A stretch of DNA of 64,000 nucleotides from Deltaproteobacteria bacterium (GCA_019307945.1 JAFDIS010000004.1:1-64000); one strand, 5' to 3'; positions 25,614 through 34,918 are shown, counted from the stretch's first letter. Notes: generated by a model from the letters alone, not told the origin. A program made the numbers and translations.

Positions 25614-26447
25614 ATGGAACGCGCAAAAGTGACCATTGCTGATTTTCAGGAGAAGAAAAGGCAGGGCCGGAAAATCACCATGATGACGGCCTATGATTTT
25701 CCCACGGCAAGCCTCGTGGACCAGGCCGGCATCGACTCCATTCTCGTGGGCGACTCCCTTGGCATGGTAATGCTGGGCTACCAGAGCACCGTGCCGGTCA
25801 CCATGGACGAGATGATTCACCACTGCAAGGCCGTGGTCAGAGGGGCGGCCTCGAGCTTCATCATAGGGGACATGCCATTCATGTCCTATCAGGTGAGCAT
25901 GGATAAGGCCATAGAGAACGCAGGCCGCTTCGTGAAAGAGGCCGGCTGCGACGCGGTAAAACTGGAAGGCGGAACCGAGATGGCCCCCGTGGTAAAGGCA
26001 ATCGTGGATGCGGGCATCCCCGTGTGCGCGCATATCGGGCTCACCCCCCAGACCGCCACCAAACTGAGCGGATTCAAGGTCCAGGGGAAGGACGCCGAGA
26101 GCGCCAGGGAGATGGTCCGCTCCGCCAAGGACCTGGAGGACGCAGGGGCCTTCATGATCGTCATGGAATGCATCCCCGATCTCCTGGCCCAGAGGATAAC
26201 CCGCGAACTGGCGATTCCCACCATCGGCATCGGCGCGGGCAAGGACTGCGACGGGCAGGTGCTGGTCTACCATGACCTCGTGGGTCTTTTCGAGCGTTTC
26301 ACACCGAAATTCGTAAAGCAGTACATCAACCTGGCCCCCCTTGTGAAAGAGGCCCTCACGAGCTTCCGAGAAGAGGTGGAAAGGGGTGCCTTCCCCGGCC
26401 CGGAGCACAGCTTTGCCATGAAGCCCGAGGAGGCGGAGAAGCTTTGA
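25614..26447 (+). CDS. panB: 3-methyl-2-oxobutanoate hydroxymethyltransferase
   Basis: PanB makes ketopantoate from alpha-ketoisovalerate and methylene-tetrahydrofolate, the first committed pantothenate step. The 277-residue length is typical. Signatures include MMTAYDFPTASLVDQAG, the metal-binding VGDSLGMVMLGY and DAVKLEGG; the catalytic Glu lies in MECIPD, and the C-terminal part has IGIGAGKDCDGQVLVYHD. AGGAGG five bases before the ATG gives strong translation. panE follows after 42 bases. Confidence 0.97.
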   Translation: MERAKVTIADFQEKKRQGRKITMMTAYDFPTASLVDQAGIDSILVGDSLGMVMLGYQSTVPVTMDEMIHHCKAVVRGAASSFIIGDMPFMSYQVSMDKAIENAGRFVKEAGCDAVKLEGGTEMAPVVKAIVDAGIPVCAHIGLTPQTATKLSGFKVQGKDAESAREMVRSAKDLEDAGAFMIVMECIPDLLAQRITRELAIPTIGIGAGKDCDGQVLVYHDLVGLFERFTPKFVKQYINLAPLVKEALTSFREEVERGAFPGPEHSFAMKPEEAEKL

Positions 26448-26489
26448 CACCCCGGCGAGGCCGAAACAATCCGGCAAGGGAGATCAGAT

Positions 26490-27413
26490 ATGAAAATACT
26501 GGTTGTGGGACCAGGCGCCATGGGTTGCCTCTTCGGGGCGGGGCTCGCGCGCGCAGGTCATGACGTCACCCTGCTCGATTATCGCCCCGAACGAGCACAA
26601 CAGATCATGGAAAAGGGCGTGAGGGTGGAAACGCCCGAAGAGACTTTCCACGTCAAGATCCCAGCGATCACGGCGCCGCCCCCCGACAGCCCCGACCTGG
26701 TCCTCGTTTGCGTCAAGGCCAACAAGACACGGGAAGCGGCCCTTCCCCTCCTCCCGTCTTGCGACACCCACACCCGGGTGCTCAGCCTCCAGAACGGGCT
26801 GGGAAACCTGGAAGCCCTTGTGGAGATCTTCGGGCCGGGCCGGGTGCTGGGGGGTGTCACGGCCCAGGGGGCCACGGTACTGGGCGATGGCCACGTCCGG
26901 CACGCGGGCCGGGGAGAGACCCTGGTGGGCCCTGCGGGCCCCGAGGCCGGGCCCGTCTCGCCGGTGGTGCGCGTGTTTGCCGAGGCCGGATTTCCGGCCC
27001 GGGAAGCCCCTGACGTTCACCAGATCATCTGGGGAAAACTGATCGTCAACGTAGGGATCAACGCCCTGACCGCGCTGACCAGGCTCAAGAACGGAAGGCT
27101 CGCCCATGTAAAAGGGACCCGCCTGGTCATGGCAGACGCGGTGGCGGAGGCCGCGGCCGTGGCGGGGGCCATGGGGATCGACTTGCCTTACGAAGACCCC
27201 CTTGCCCGCGTGCTGGAGGTATGTGCCGCCACGGCCGACAATGTGGCCTCCATGCTGCAGGACGTCCGCAACAGACGACCGACCGAGGTGGCCCACATCA
27301 ACGGGGCCATCGTGCGGGAAGGATCGCGCCTGGGCATCCCCACCCCGGTGAACCGAACCCTCGCATCACTGGTGGAGGCCCTGCAGGAAACATACGGAGA
27401 AGGGGTCTTCTGA
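26490..27413 (+). CDS. panE: 2-dehydropantoate 2-reductase
   Basis: PanE reduces ketopantoate to pantoate with NADPH. The 307-residue protein begins with a Rossmann motif (VVGPGAMGCLFGAGLARAG). The central Lys is in WGKLIVNVGINALTAL, and the C-terminal ApbA-type helical domain contains PTEVAHINGAIV with its conserved Glu and Asn. GGGAG lies eight bases before the ATG. It follows panB directly, so the two genes supply pantoate; panC is not in the window. Confidence 0.94.
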   Translation: MKILVVGPGAMGCLFGAGLARAGHDVTLLDYRPERAQQIMEKGVRVETPEETFHVKIPAITAPPPDSPDLVLVCVKANKTREAALPLLPSCDTHTRVLSLQNGLGNLEALVEIFGPGRVLGGVTAQGATVLGDGHVRHAGRGETLVGPAGPEAGPVSPVVRVFAEAGFPAREAPDVHQIIWGKLIVNVGINALTALTRLKNGRLAHVKGTRLVMADAVAEAAAVAGAMGIDLPYEDPLARVLEVCAATADNVASMLQDVRNRRPTEVAHINGAIVREGSRLGIPTPVNRTLASLVEALQETYGEGVF

Positions 27414-27460
27414 CAGGGTGTTGGAAAACGCGGCCGGCGCAAAAGTATTTCAGCACCCTG
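27414..27460 (+). terminator. Hairpin immediately after panE
   Basis: CAGGGTGTTGGAAA begins right after the panE stop and pairs with TTTCAGCACCCTG ending at 27460, with a bulge and a GC-rich loop. It lacks a T-run, so it may protect the 3' end or act as a weak terminator. Confidence 0.4.
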
Positions 27461-27863
27461 CAGATGCCCGCCCCGGATCCACGGTCGGCCCGAATCACCG
27501 GGCATGGAAAGCCGCCGTTGAGAATCACACCCCCCTGCGGCTTGAAACTGCCCTTAAAGGACCTGGGGGATACCTTCGCCCTCTTCCGGGGCCTTTTCCG
27601 ACGAAAAGGCCCCGGGAGCAGGGCCTATTCCCGCAGCTCTCACGAAAGAGCCTCCCCCCGCCAGCCTTATTCTCAAAACCCACGCCCTCATGGGGTCCCC
27701 CGTCCGGTCCCCGGCGCCGCACGCCTCCCCGGGGCCCAAATGCCTTGCATTCCTCGGGCCTGCCCCTATACTGAACCCCCTGAGACACCAGGCCTTTGTA
27801 AGGCCCGGCGGTCACGGCCGGATGACGGGACCGCCTTGCCAGACATAAACCACTGGACTTCTC
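27461..27863. other. Gap of about 400 bases between panE and MFS gene
   Basis: Open frames here are GC-rich shadows without start signals or recognisable motifs. I see no RNA gene or convincing promoter, although the MFS gene must be served by one here or by read-through from panE. Confidence 0.4.
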
Positions 27864-29039
27864 ATGCCGTTTCATTTCAAAATTTTCGTCACCCTCTTCA
27901 TGGCGATCTTCGTCACCACCACGGGGGCCGGGCTGGTAGCCCCGCTCCTTCCCATCTACGCCCATACCCTCGGGGCGGGAAGTTTCGAAATCGGTCTCAT
28001 CTTCGGCTCCTTCTCCCTGACACGAAGCCTTTTCGTACCATATTTCGGGAGACTCTCGGACCGGAAGGGAAGAAAACAGTTTCTGACATGGGGACTCGCC
28101 CTGTACTGTTCCCTGTCTGTACTCTACGCCCTCTCGCGTCAGGTGGAGGCCCTGATACTCATCAGGATGGGCCAGGGATTTGCCTCTGCAATGATCCTGC
28201 CGGTGGCACAGGCCTTTGTGGGGGAAATCACGCCTCTCGGAAAAGAAGGACGTCTCATGGGTCTTTTCAACCTCTCCCTCTTCGGCGGCCTCAGCCTGGG
28301 GCCGGTGCTGGGCGGAATGGTCCGGGACACGTTGGGCATGGAGGCGGCCTTCCTGGCAATGGGGGCCCTGGCCCTGATGGGTTTTCTCCTCTGCCTGATT
28401 TTCTTGCCCGCCCGCGGGGCGCACCGCAAACCCGGAAGCGTATCGCGGACCGGGGTGCCGCAGGGGTATCTGGTCCTCCTTAGAAACCCCACCCTGGCCG
28501 CGCTTTTCATCTTCCGGGTCTGCTTCACCACCTGCGTGGGCATGACATGGACCTTCATCCCCTATCTGGCGGGCACGACGCTCGGTCTGTCGAGCACCGC
28601 CATCGGTGTGGTGGTGATGGTGAACGTCCTCATCGCGGGCTCCCTGCAGGCGCCCATGGGATACGTCGCAGACCGTTACAACAAGACCCTGCTGGTGGTG
28701 GGGGGAGGGATTGCGGGAGCCGGGGCCATGCTCTGGTTCAACCTGGCCGGATCCTTCCGGGATCTCTTCCTGGCCAACGCCTTTTTTGGAATGGCGGGGG
28801 GCGTCTCACTTCCCGCCCTCATGGCCCTGGGAGTGGTGCAGGGCAGAAGTTCCGGGTCCATGGGCGCCGTCATGGGGTTACTGGCCATGGCCCACAGCGT
28901 GGGCATGCTTGCGGGTCCCCTGGTGGCGGGTGCCTTGCTGGACCTGACCTCTTTCACAGTGATTTTCGGCCTGGGGGCTGGTATCATGTTTCTGGGAACC
29001 GCGATCTTCCTGGTCTGCCGCCCTGCTTCAGGACCCTAA
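27864..29039 (+). CDS. Major facilitator superfamily transporter
   Basis: This 391-residue protein has twelve predicted membrane helices. The MFS loop 2-3 signature is FGRLSDRKGRKQFL and a related repeat sits in the second half (MGYVADRYNKTLL). It resembles the drug-efflux/multidrug branch (GAGLVAPLLPIYAHTLGAG near helix 1). The substrate cannot be told. No strong Shine-Dalgarno site precedes the ATG. Confidence 0.88.
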   Translation: MPFHFKIFVTLFMAIFVTTTGAGLVAPLLPIYAHTLGAGSFEIGLIFGSFSLTRSLFVPYFGRLSDRKGRKQFLTWGLALYCSLSVLYALSRQVEALILIRMGQGFASAMILPVAQAFVGEITPLGKEGRLMGLFNLSLFGGLSLGPVLGGMVRDTLGMEAAFLAMGALALMGFLLCLIFLPARGAHRKPGSVSRTGVPQGYLVLLRNPTLAALFIFRVCFTTCVGMTWTFIPYLAGTTLGLSSTAIGVVVMVNVLIAGSLQAPMGYVADRYNKTLLVVGGGIAGAGAMLWFNLAGSFRDLFLANAFFGMAGGVSLPALMALGVVQGRSSGSMGAVMGLLAMAHSVGMLAGPLVAGALLDLTSFTVIFGLGAGIMFLGTAIFLVCRPASGP

Positions 29040-29170
29040 GACCGTGCGGCAACCGCCCGGCGGCACGAACAAGCCCCCGGAGGACGACAAAGACACCGAC
29101 TTGTGAAGAACTCCGGGACGCACGCACCGTGGCGCCCCGAATCATGAAACGGAGGAACAGGATTCATCCC

Positions 29171-29395
29171 ATGACCGAGCTATCCACCGGGTATATCGAA
29201 GTCGATCTCCTTCCCCGGGACGTGGATTCGCCGGATCATCCCGAGGTCAAGAAATTCCGGCGGATCCTCCAGGAAATAGCCGATGAATACGACTGTTCCA
29301 TCACCTATTTCGATGTGCACGAGGGCACGGTCACCTTTTCCGTGGACGATGATGCGGTCATGGCGGAAATCATCCGCATCCTGGAGGAAAAATGA
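29171..29395 (+). CDS. Small conserved-looking acidic protein, unknown function
   Basis: The 74-residue acidic protein has an alternating strand-helix pattern (STGYIEVDLLP, FRRILQEIADEYDCSITYFD, VTFSVDDDAVMAEIIRIL), suggesting a small alpha/beta ferredoxin-like fold. AGGA lies nine bases before the ATG at 29171, and an in-frame ATG nine codons upstream lacks a good site. Its TGA overlaps the trmJ ATG in an ATGA junction, evidence that it is translated and coupled to trmJ. I do not recognise the family. Confidence 0.7.
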   Translation: MTELSTGYIEVDLLPRDVDSPDHPEVKKFRRILQEIADEYDCSITYFDVHEGTVTFSVDDDAVMAEIIRILEEK

Positions 29396-30216
29396 GTTGC
29401 CTCCCTCCCCCCGGACCCGGCGATCGAAAGAAAGCCGTTGGCAGGGTGAACCTTGAAAACGTGGCCGTGGTCCTGGCGCAGCCTCAGATCCCGGAAAACA
29501 TCGGCTCCGCGGCCAGGGCGGCCCACAACATGGGGATCGGCCGCCTCGTTGTGGTCGATCCCAAGAATTGCGACCTGAGCCGCATCGTCAAGACCGCCAC
29601 AGGCACGAGCATCGACCTGGTGGAGCGCATGGAGGTGTATGAGGACCTCAAGGAGGCCCTGGGTCCCTTCCAGTACGTGGCGGGTACCACGGCGCGCATC
29701 GGCTCCCTGCGCCCCGCTCTCACCACGCCCCGCAGGCTCGCCATGGACCTGATCTCCATTTCCCGGGAAAACCTGGTGGCGCTCCTGTTCGGCCCCGAGG
29801 ACCGCGGTCTGTCAAACGAACAACTCCGCTATTGCCACACCATCACCCATATCCCCACCGCCGATTTTCGTTCCCTGAACCTGGCCCAGGCCGTGATGAT
29901 CCTGTGCTACGAGATCTTTCTCGCATCCGCGGACCCGCCCCAGCCTCCCAGCCCCCGCCTGGCGAATAAATTCGAACTGGAAGGCATGTACGAGCACTTG
30001 AAAACCGTGCTCACGCGCATCGGCTTCCTTGACCCCCAGAACCCGGAGCACTGGATGCTCAACATCCGCAGGTTCTTGAGCCGGGTTCCACTCAGGGCCA
30101 GGGAGGTGCGGGTCATCAGGGGTATCTGCCGGCAGATGGACTGGTATGCCAGGCAACTGGAAAAGAAGAAACGAGATCAGGCCTCCCCGCCTTCAGACCC
30201 CGCCATGCGGACATAG
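29392..30216 (+). CDS. trmJ: tRNA 2'-O-methyltransferase, TrmJ-like SPOUT enzyme
   Basis: TrmJ methylates the ribose of nucleotide 32 in tRNA using S-adenosylmethionine. The SPOUT fold is shown by VLAQPQIPENIGSAARAA (motif 1), LLFGPEDRGLSNEQL (motif 2, knot) and IPTADFRSLNLAQAV (motif 3). The C-terminal extension (GMYEHLKTVLTRIGFLDPQN) is typical of TrmJ. The 274-residue length fits. It is translationally coupled to the small ORF upstream and overlaps the convergent decarboxylase gene by 40 bases. Confidence 0.9.
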   Translation: MSCLPPPGPGDRKKAVGRVNLENVAVVLAQPQIPENIGSAARAAHNMGIGRLVVVDPKNCDLSRIVKTATGTSIDLVERMEVYEDLKEALGPFQYVAGTTARIGSLRPALTTPRRLAMDLISISRENLVALLFGPEDRGLSNEQLRYCHTITHIPTADFRSLNLAQAVMILCYEIFLASADPPQPPSPRLANKFELEGMYEHLKTVLTRIGFLDPQNPEHWMLNIRRFLSRVPLRAREVRVIRGICRQMDWYARQLEKKKRDQASPPSDPAMRT

Positions 30217-31886
30217 GCCGTGCGGAACTCGGGCCACAGCTCCAGGCCCAGACGGTTCTGGGTCGCCATTACCGTGTCGAGTGCCGTGCGGTCCGTGAGG
30301 GGATTGATGAGAACCGCCCGCAGGACCACGATGGACTGCGGCCTGTAGCGGGTGGACTCCAGGGTCGTCCTGGACACGAAGGTGGTATCGTCCGTCCTGA
30401 GGGCCTTGTGCAGTTTCACGTTGAGGGCGTTGACGATAGTGTTGACCTTCTTGATCCTGCCTTCCAGCTCGCGGGCCCGGTTCCTCTCCTTTGCCCCGGC
30501 TCGCTCGTCGAGCCAGGCGCCCAACCGATCCCGCACCTCGGCGGGGATGAAACGGTAGTTAAGGATGAAGAGTTCGGGATGGTTGAGGATCTCGAAATTC
30601 CCGCAGGTCTCGAGCATTTCGCGGAAGGCGTCCGTGGTCTCCTTGGCATGCCTGAAAAGGAGGCCGTAACCCTCGCGACCGATGATCTTCAGGGCCGCCC
30701 ACGGCTTGAGGGAGGCAAAGGGCCTTGAACCCTCCACCGTGAATCTACCCGTATCCACGGAATTGCGACGGATGATGTACCGGGAAGAATGACGGATGGT
30801 GTTGAGGTCCCTTTCGTTTCGAAACAAGACCACACCCATGCTCATGGGACAATAGAGCAACTTGTGGGCGTCGATAGACACGCTGTCGGCCCTTTCGATC
30901 CCCCGGAAAAGGTGACGGTATTCTTCCACCAGGAGTGCCGATCCCCCCCAGCAGGCATCCACGTGGAAGTGGGCCCCCGCCTCAGCGGCGATCCCTCCCA
31001 CGGCCTCCAGATCATCGATGTTGCCCGTCTCGGTGGTCCCGGCTATGCCCACCACCGCGATGATCTTGGACCGCTCACCGTCCCTGCCCTCCTGAAGCCT
31101 CCGGACCCTCCTTTCGAGCTTTTTGATGTCCATGCGGTTTTGCCCGTCCACCGGCACGGTAATCACGTTTTCCTCCCCCAGGCCCAGGAGGTTGGCGGCC
31201 TTGCGGATGGAATAATGTCCCCGCGCCGATACGAGCACCACGCCCCGGGTGTAACCGTAGTGGCGGAGGGCCCGCCCCACCCCTGCGACCCGGAGCCCGG
31301 GGAAGTCCCCATCCGGTGGAAAGGCCTTTTCCCGTGCCACCAGGAAGGCGGTGAAGTTGGCCAGGGTCCCGTCGGAGGTGACGTTGCCCAGGGCCACCCT
31401 GGGGTTCTGGATGTTCTTCTCGTAAAAGCGGTCCGTCCGGCAGAAGACGAGCCGGTGCATCCACGCAATCAGTTCGCGTTCAACGAAGCTTGAGGCCTTG
31501 GCCGTCTCGATCTTGACCTGGTTCTGGTTCAGGGCGGCGATGATCATCTCCAGCAGGATCATGAAATAGGGAATGGCGCTGGTCATGTGTCCGATGTAAT
31601 GGGGGCTTCCCACTTTGACCGAGTGATCGATCACCTTGGACTTGATTTCTCCCAGCACGTCCTTGATCAGGTGCGGCCCCTCGGGCACGGAGGTCCGGTC
31701 GAAGATCCTGCTCAGTTCCGGGAGCGTGATGGCGCTGTGAATTCCGCCCTTTTCCTGAAAGAAGTCGTGGATCATCTCCAACAGTTCGTTGCCGAACTCG
31801 ATGAACTTGTCGGGCGAGTCCGGCATGATGAACAGCTTGCGCAGATATTCGAGGTTCGCCTCGATTCGTCTGGGCTTTCCGGTCAT
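30177..31886 (-). CDS. PLP-dependent aspartate 1-decarboxylase-like protein (PanP type)
   Basis: This 569-residue group II amino-acid decarboxylase belongs to the glutamate/tyrosine decarboxylase superfamily. The PLP lysine is in SIDAHKLLYCP, the PLP-ring Asp in HVDACWGGS, and the phosphate region in TSDGTLANFTAF. The segments VGSPHYIGHMTSAIPYFM and LNQNQVKIETAK resemble PanP, the PLP-dependent aspartate decarboxylase that replaces PanD in Vibrio. It would make beta-alanine for pantothenate, consistent with panB and panE nearby. A glutamate decarboxylase role cannot be excluded. The ATG at 31886 overlaps the tsaC stop (ATGA). Confidence 0.8.
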   Translation of the reverse strand: MTGKPRRIEANLEYLRKLFIMPDSPDKFIEFGNELLEMIHDFFQEKGGIHSAITLPELSRIFDRTSVPEGPHLIKDVLGEIKSKVIDHSVKVGSPHYIGHMTSAIPYFMILLEMIIAALNQNQVKIETAKASSFVERELIAWMHRLVFCRTDRFYEKNIQNPRVALGNVTSDGTLANFTAFLVAREKAFPPDGDFPGLRVAGVGRALRHYGYTRGVVLVSARGHYSIRKAANLLGLGEENVITVPVDGQNRMDIKKLERRVRRLQEGRDGERSKIIAVVGIAGTTETGNIDDLEAVGGIAAEAGAHFHVDACWGGSALLVEEYRHLFRGIERADSVSIDAHKLLYCPMSMGVVLFRNERDLNTIRHSSRYIIRRNSVDTGRFTVEGSRPFASLKPWAALKIIGREGYGLLFRHAKETTDAFREMLETCGNFEILNHPELFILNYRFIPAEVRDRLGAWLDERAGAKERNRARELEGRIKKVNTIVNALNVKLHKALRTDDTTFVSRTTLESTRYRPQSIVVLRAVLINPLTDRTALDTVMATQNRLGLELWPEFRTAYVRMAGSEGGEA

Positions 31887-32578
31887 CTGATCTTTTCCAC
31901 CGGGTCCCCGGCGGCTCCCGCCTTCCGGAGATAAGGTTGTAACGCCTCCGCCGTTATCATACCCTCGCGCAGGATCCGGGGCGGCGACACACTGACATCC
32001 AGGACGGTGGAGGGAGATCGGCCCGGTGTCTCGCCCCCGTCGAGCACCAGATCCAGCCGCGCTCCCAGCGCACTGAGGACTCCCCGGGCGCTCCTGCAGG
32101 GGGGCATGCCGGAGATATTGGCGCTGGTCCCGGTGACGGCCCCGCCGAAGGCCGTGCAAAGCCCCCGTGCAAGGGTGTGGCTCGATACCCTGACACCGAT
32201 CTTTCCGCTCCCCGCCGTAAGCAGAGGCGAGATCCCCTCCGCCGCCTCCAGGACGAGCGTGAGACCTCCCGGCCAAAACCTTTCGGCCAGTTCGTAAGCC
32301 AGGAGCGGGACGCGCGCCGCCAGGGCCTCCATGGCCTCGGTGCGGGGGATCAGGAGCAGGATGGGTCTGCCCTCGGGCCTGCCCTTGGCCCGCATGAGCC
32401 TTTCGAGGGCCCCCTGACTTTCAGGGTCCGCTCCCAGCCCGTAAAAAGATTCCGTGGGATAGGCCACCACTCCGCCCCGGGCCATTACCTGCGCAGCCCG
32501 TTCCAGGGCCTCCATCGCGTCGGGGCCCGTCCGCGCGTGGACCACCAGAGGTCGGTGCCGGGCGTTCAGGTCCTCCAA
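31883..32578 (-). CDS. tsaC: Threonylcarbamoyl-AMP synthase, Sua5/YrdC family
   Basis: TsaC makes threonylcarbamoyl-AMP from threonine, bicarbonate and ATP for the t6A modification of ANN-decoding tRNAs. The 231-residue protein has the YrdC signatures VVAYPTESFYGLGADP, KGRPEGRPILLL (basic KxR motif), WPGGLTLVL and TGTSANISG. It lacks the Sua5 C-terminal domain. Translation starts at a TTG with GGAGG ten bases upstream. It overlaps purE by 13 bases. Confidence 0.93.
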   Translation of the reverse strand: MEDLNARHRPLVVHARTGPDAMEALERAAQVMARGGVVAYPTESFYGLGADPESQGALERLMRAKGRPEGRPILLLIPRTEAMEALAARVPLLAYELAERFWPGGLTLVLEAAEGISPLLTAGSGKIGVRVSSHTLARGLCTAFGGAVTGTSANISGMPPCRSARGVLSALGARLDLVLDGGETPGRSPSTVLDVSVSPPRILREGMITAEALQPYLRKAGAAGDPVEKIR

Positions 32579-33066
32579 GGGTTTTCAGCCTCCAGGACTT
32601 TTCGGGTCTGCTCCTCCCGGTAGGCCCTGAGCCTCTCATCGAGGTCAGGGTGAGTCAGCGACAGGATCTGAGCCGCCAACACCGCCGCGTTCTTCGCTCC
32701 GCCCTTTCCAACGGAAACCGTGGCCACGGGCACGCCCGGCGGCATCTGCACCGTTGCAAGCAGGGCGTCGAAACCCTTCAACGGGGATGAATCGATGGGA
32801 ACGCCGATGACCGGCCTATGCGTGTGACCCGCCACGAACCCGGCCAGGTGGGCCGCCCACCCTGCACCGGCGATAAAGACGCGCACACCGCGCGCCTCGG
32901 CTTCGGCCACATAGGCCCGGGTCTGATCCGGTGTGCGATGTGCGGAGAGAATTCTCACCTCGTGGGGCACCTCCAATGTCTGCAGGAGTTCCACGCATCC
33001 CTTCATGACATCAGCGTCCGACGCACTCCCCATGAGGATGGCAACCAAAACCTCTTTCTTGTCCAT
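32566..33066 (-). CDS. purE: N5-carboxyaminoimidazole ribonucleotide mutase
   Basis: PurE converts N5-CAIR to CAIR in de novo purine synthesis. The 166-residue length is typical of class I. Motifs are [13 protein letters not shown], the catalytic [20 protein letters not shown] and [17 protein letters not shown] before the ATG supports the start. It heads a purE-tsaC-decarboxylase run with overlapping genes. purK, the usual partner, is not in the window. Confidence 0.96.
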   Translation of the reverse strand: MDKKEVLVAILMGSASDADVMKGCVELLQTLEVPHEVRILSAHRTPDQTRAYVAEAEARGVRVFIAGAGWAAHLAGFVAGHTHRPVIGVPIDSSPLKGFDALLATVQMPPGVPVATVSVGKGGAKNAAVLAAQILSLTHPDLDERLRAYREEQTRKVLEAENPWRT

Positions 33067-33114
33067 GATCCGGCTCCTCTCGGCCCCGGGGATGAGGCCC
33101 CACTTCCGCGGGAC

Positions 33115-33753
33115 CTACACCTGCCCGGATTTCAATGCACCGACCAGAGGGTATACGATCATCCCGGCAAGCCAGGCTATGTCCTCCGCCGACAGGATCT
33201 TGATGATGCTCTCATCGAAGAGGAGGTTTCCCTCAGGCGGGAATTCATCGTCTCCCTCCCACAGGACCAACGCCACCGGGACCCCGGGCAGGGCCTCCAC
33301 CACAACCCCTTGGTCCCCCTGTTCGAATGGTGTTGCACCGTACAATTTTTGAGCCGCCGTCGCAAGCTTTTCCGGGCAACCACCGAAGGCCCGGACCAGA
33401 GGGGCTTTGGCACGATTCTGAAAGGCCCCCAGGTAGAACCGCCCATCGGGGACCTCCTGGTAGGAAATCCATCTATGCAGGGGTCCCACATGTTCGGCCC
33501 CTTTCAGATAGTGGAGTACGAGGACCTGTTCCTGAATTGGCATCTGAGACCCCGACTCGGGGCGTTCCACGCGTATTACCGGCCACGTGACCTTCACCGG
33601 TCTTCCGAGGAACCGGAAGGTGACGCTTCGTACCCCGCCTTCCCCCCGCTCGCATCGGGCTCCCATACGCCCGGCGATCCGCTCCGGGTCGAGCCCCTCG
33701 GCATCTTCGCATGCAAGCTCCAGGGCCTTCTTGTAGTCATCCATTCTCGCCAT
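33115..33753 (-). CDS. DUF3786 family protein
   Basis: This 212-residue soluble protein resembles DUF3786 proteins of anaerobes. Visible elements are an N-terminal helix DDYKKALELACEDAEG, EQVLVLHYLKGA, WISYQEVPDGRFYLGAF and the C-terminal IKILSAEDIAWLAGMIVYPL. Some family members carry an added Fe-S domain; none is present here. Function is unknown, with corrinoid or acetyl-CoA pathway context often noted. It precedes purE by 48 bases. Confidence 0.8.
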   Translation of the reverse strand: MARMDDYKKALELACEDAEGLDPERIAGRMGARCERGEGGVRSVTFRFLGRPVKVTWPVIRVERPESGSQMPIQEQVLVLHYLKGAEHVGPLHRWISYQEVPDGRFYLGAFQNRAKAPLVRAFGGCPEKLATAAQKLYGATPFEQGDQGVVVEALPGVPVALVLWEGDDEFPPEGNLLFDESIIKILSAEDIAWLAGMIVYPLVGALKSGQV

Positions 33754-33984
33754 ACTGCAGACTGTCTCCTCCCCCCTGGGGAAACCCCCGGCCGTTCATC
33801 AGGGTCTACCCCTTTATTCCTCAACTCTCCGGACCTAAGTGCGTACTGATCCACCAATCCTATGGTTTTGTGCAATAATCGTGTTATAGTATGGGCCGAT
33901 CCGACAATTCAAGCACTAGATAAGAAAACCGTGCATCGGGAAGAGGGCCCCTGTGGCTGTAAACTGAGGGAGGAAGAGCGCCAG

Positions 33985-34707
33985 ATGGCTCGACGGAAAA
34001 AGCGGAGGAAAAAGGATTCCACCCCCAAGGCCCGGACACAACGCCCGGTGCGGTTCAACCCGGCCTTCGAGGGTCTCAAAGGGCTTTCCCTGGCCTCTAC
34101 GCCCCCCGAAAAAGCGGGGGAAGACGCCGCGCCACCCCAGGAGACCCCGCCCGGCGACGAACAGATATTCCTGGACGCCGTCTCGGACGTAGTCCCCATC
34201 CGGGACCCGCGTGGACGAGCCGCACCCACTCCCAATCCCCACCTGCGGCCCGGGCATCGTGCCCCTGACGATGAACTAGAGACCCTCTCCCGCCTCCAGG
34301 ACCTGGTGGACGGCGTCACCCAAATGGACATCACCTTCAGCGACGAGTATGTGGAGGGTTGCGTGCCGGGGTTCAGCCCCCGCCTGATGAAGCGTCTCAA
34401 GAGGGGCGAGTTTCCCCTCCAGGCCCACGTGGATCTTCACGGGCTCACCAAGCGTGAGGCGGCGGTTCGGGTCCGCGAATTCCTGGTCCGGAGCAACCGC
34501 CATGGCATGCGATGCGTACTGGTGGTGCATGGCCGGGGACTCAACTCGGAAAACCACATGCCGGTCCTGAAGGATCGTCTTCCGGTGTGGTTGAGCCGTG
34601 GGCCTGCCGGAAAAATTGTCCTGGCCTTTTGCACGGCCCGTCCTTATGATGGTGGCACCGGGGCCCTGTATGTCCTTTTGAGAAAAAGGATCGGCGGGGC
34701 CCTCTGA
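33985..34707 (+). CDS. Smr-domain protein
   Basis: The C-terminal ~90 residues of this 240-residue protein form a Smr (MutS2-like) nuclease/binding domain: DLHGLTKREAAVRVREFL, then VVHGRGLNSE and ALYVLLRK. The N-terminus is strongly basic (ARRKKRRKKD) and the middle Pro-rich. Free-standing Smr proteins often act as RNA endonucleases in ribosome rescue (SmrB type). I set the start at 33985, with GGAGGAAGAG upstream, rather than 33862. Confidence 0.88.
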   Translation: MARRKKRRKKDSTPKARTQRPVRFNPAFEGLKGLSLASTPPEKAGEDAAPPQETPPGDEQIFLDAVSDVVPIRDPRGRAAPTPNPHLRPGHRAPDDELETLSRLQDLVDGVTQMDITFSDEYVEGCVPGFSPRLMKRLKRGEFPLQAHVDLHGLTKREAAVRVREFLVRSNRHGMRCVLVVHGRGLNSENHMPVLKDRLPVWLSRGPAGKIVLAFCTARPYDGGTGALYVLLRKRIGGAL

Positions 34708-34918
34708 GATGGATCGGAAATTCACATGTATAACCTGAAATCAGACGGGGTGTTGAAGACCCCGGCGAGTGCAGGCCAGGCAGAACCGAAGGCGAAAGAG
34801 CCGGAGCTTACTATTATGAGCCTGGTTTTACCTGCGCATCAACAAGCGGGGTGGTTTTTCTACGGCCTGCTTGTGGTAAATAGGCACAAATGAGGATGTC
34901 AGGGACCTGGAGCACACC

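Noticed and set aside
27221-28483. 420-residue plus-strand frame spanning the end of panE and the start of the MFS gene
   Set aside because: It overlaps two well-supported genes in another frame and has shadow-type composition.
30177-32276. Decarboxylase frame extended to 32276
   Set aside because: The extra N-terminus lies antiphase within tsaC; the ATG at 31886 overlaps the tsaC stop and starts where the family homology starts.
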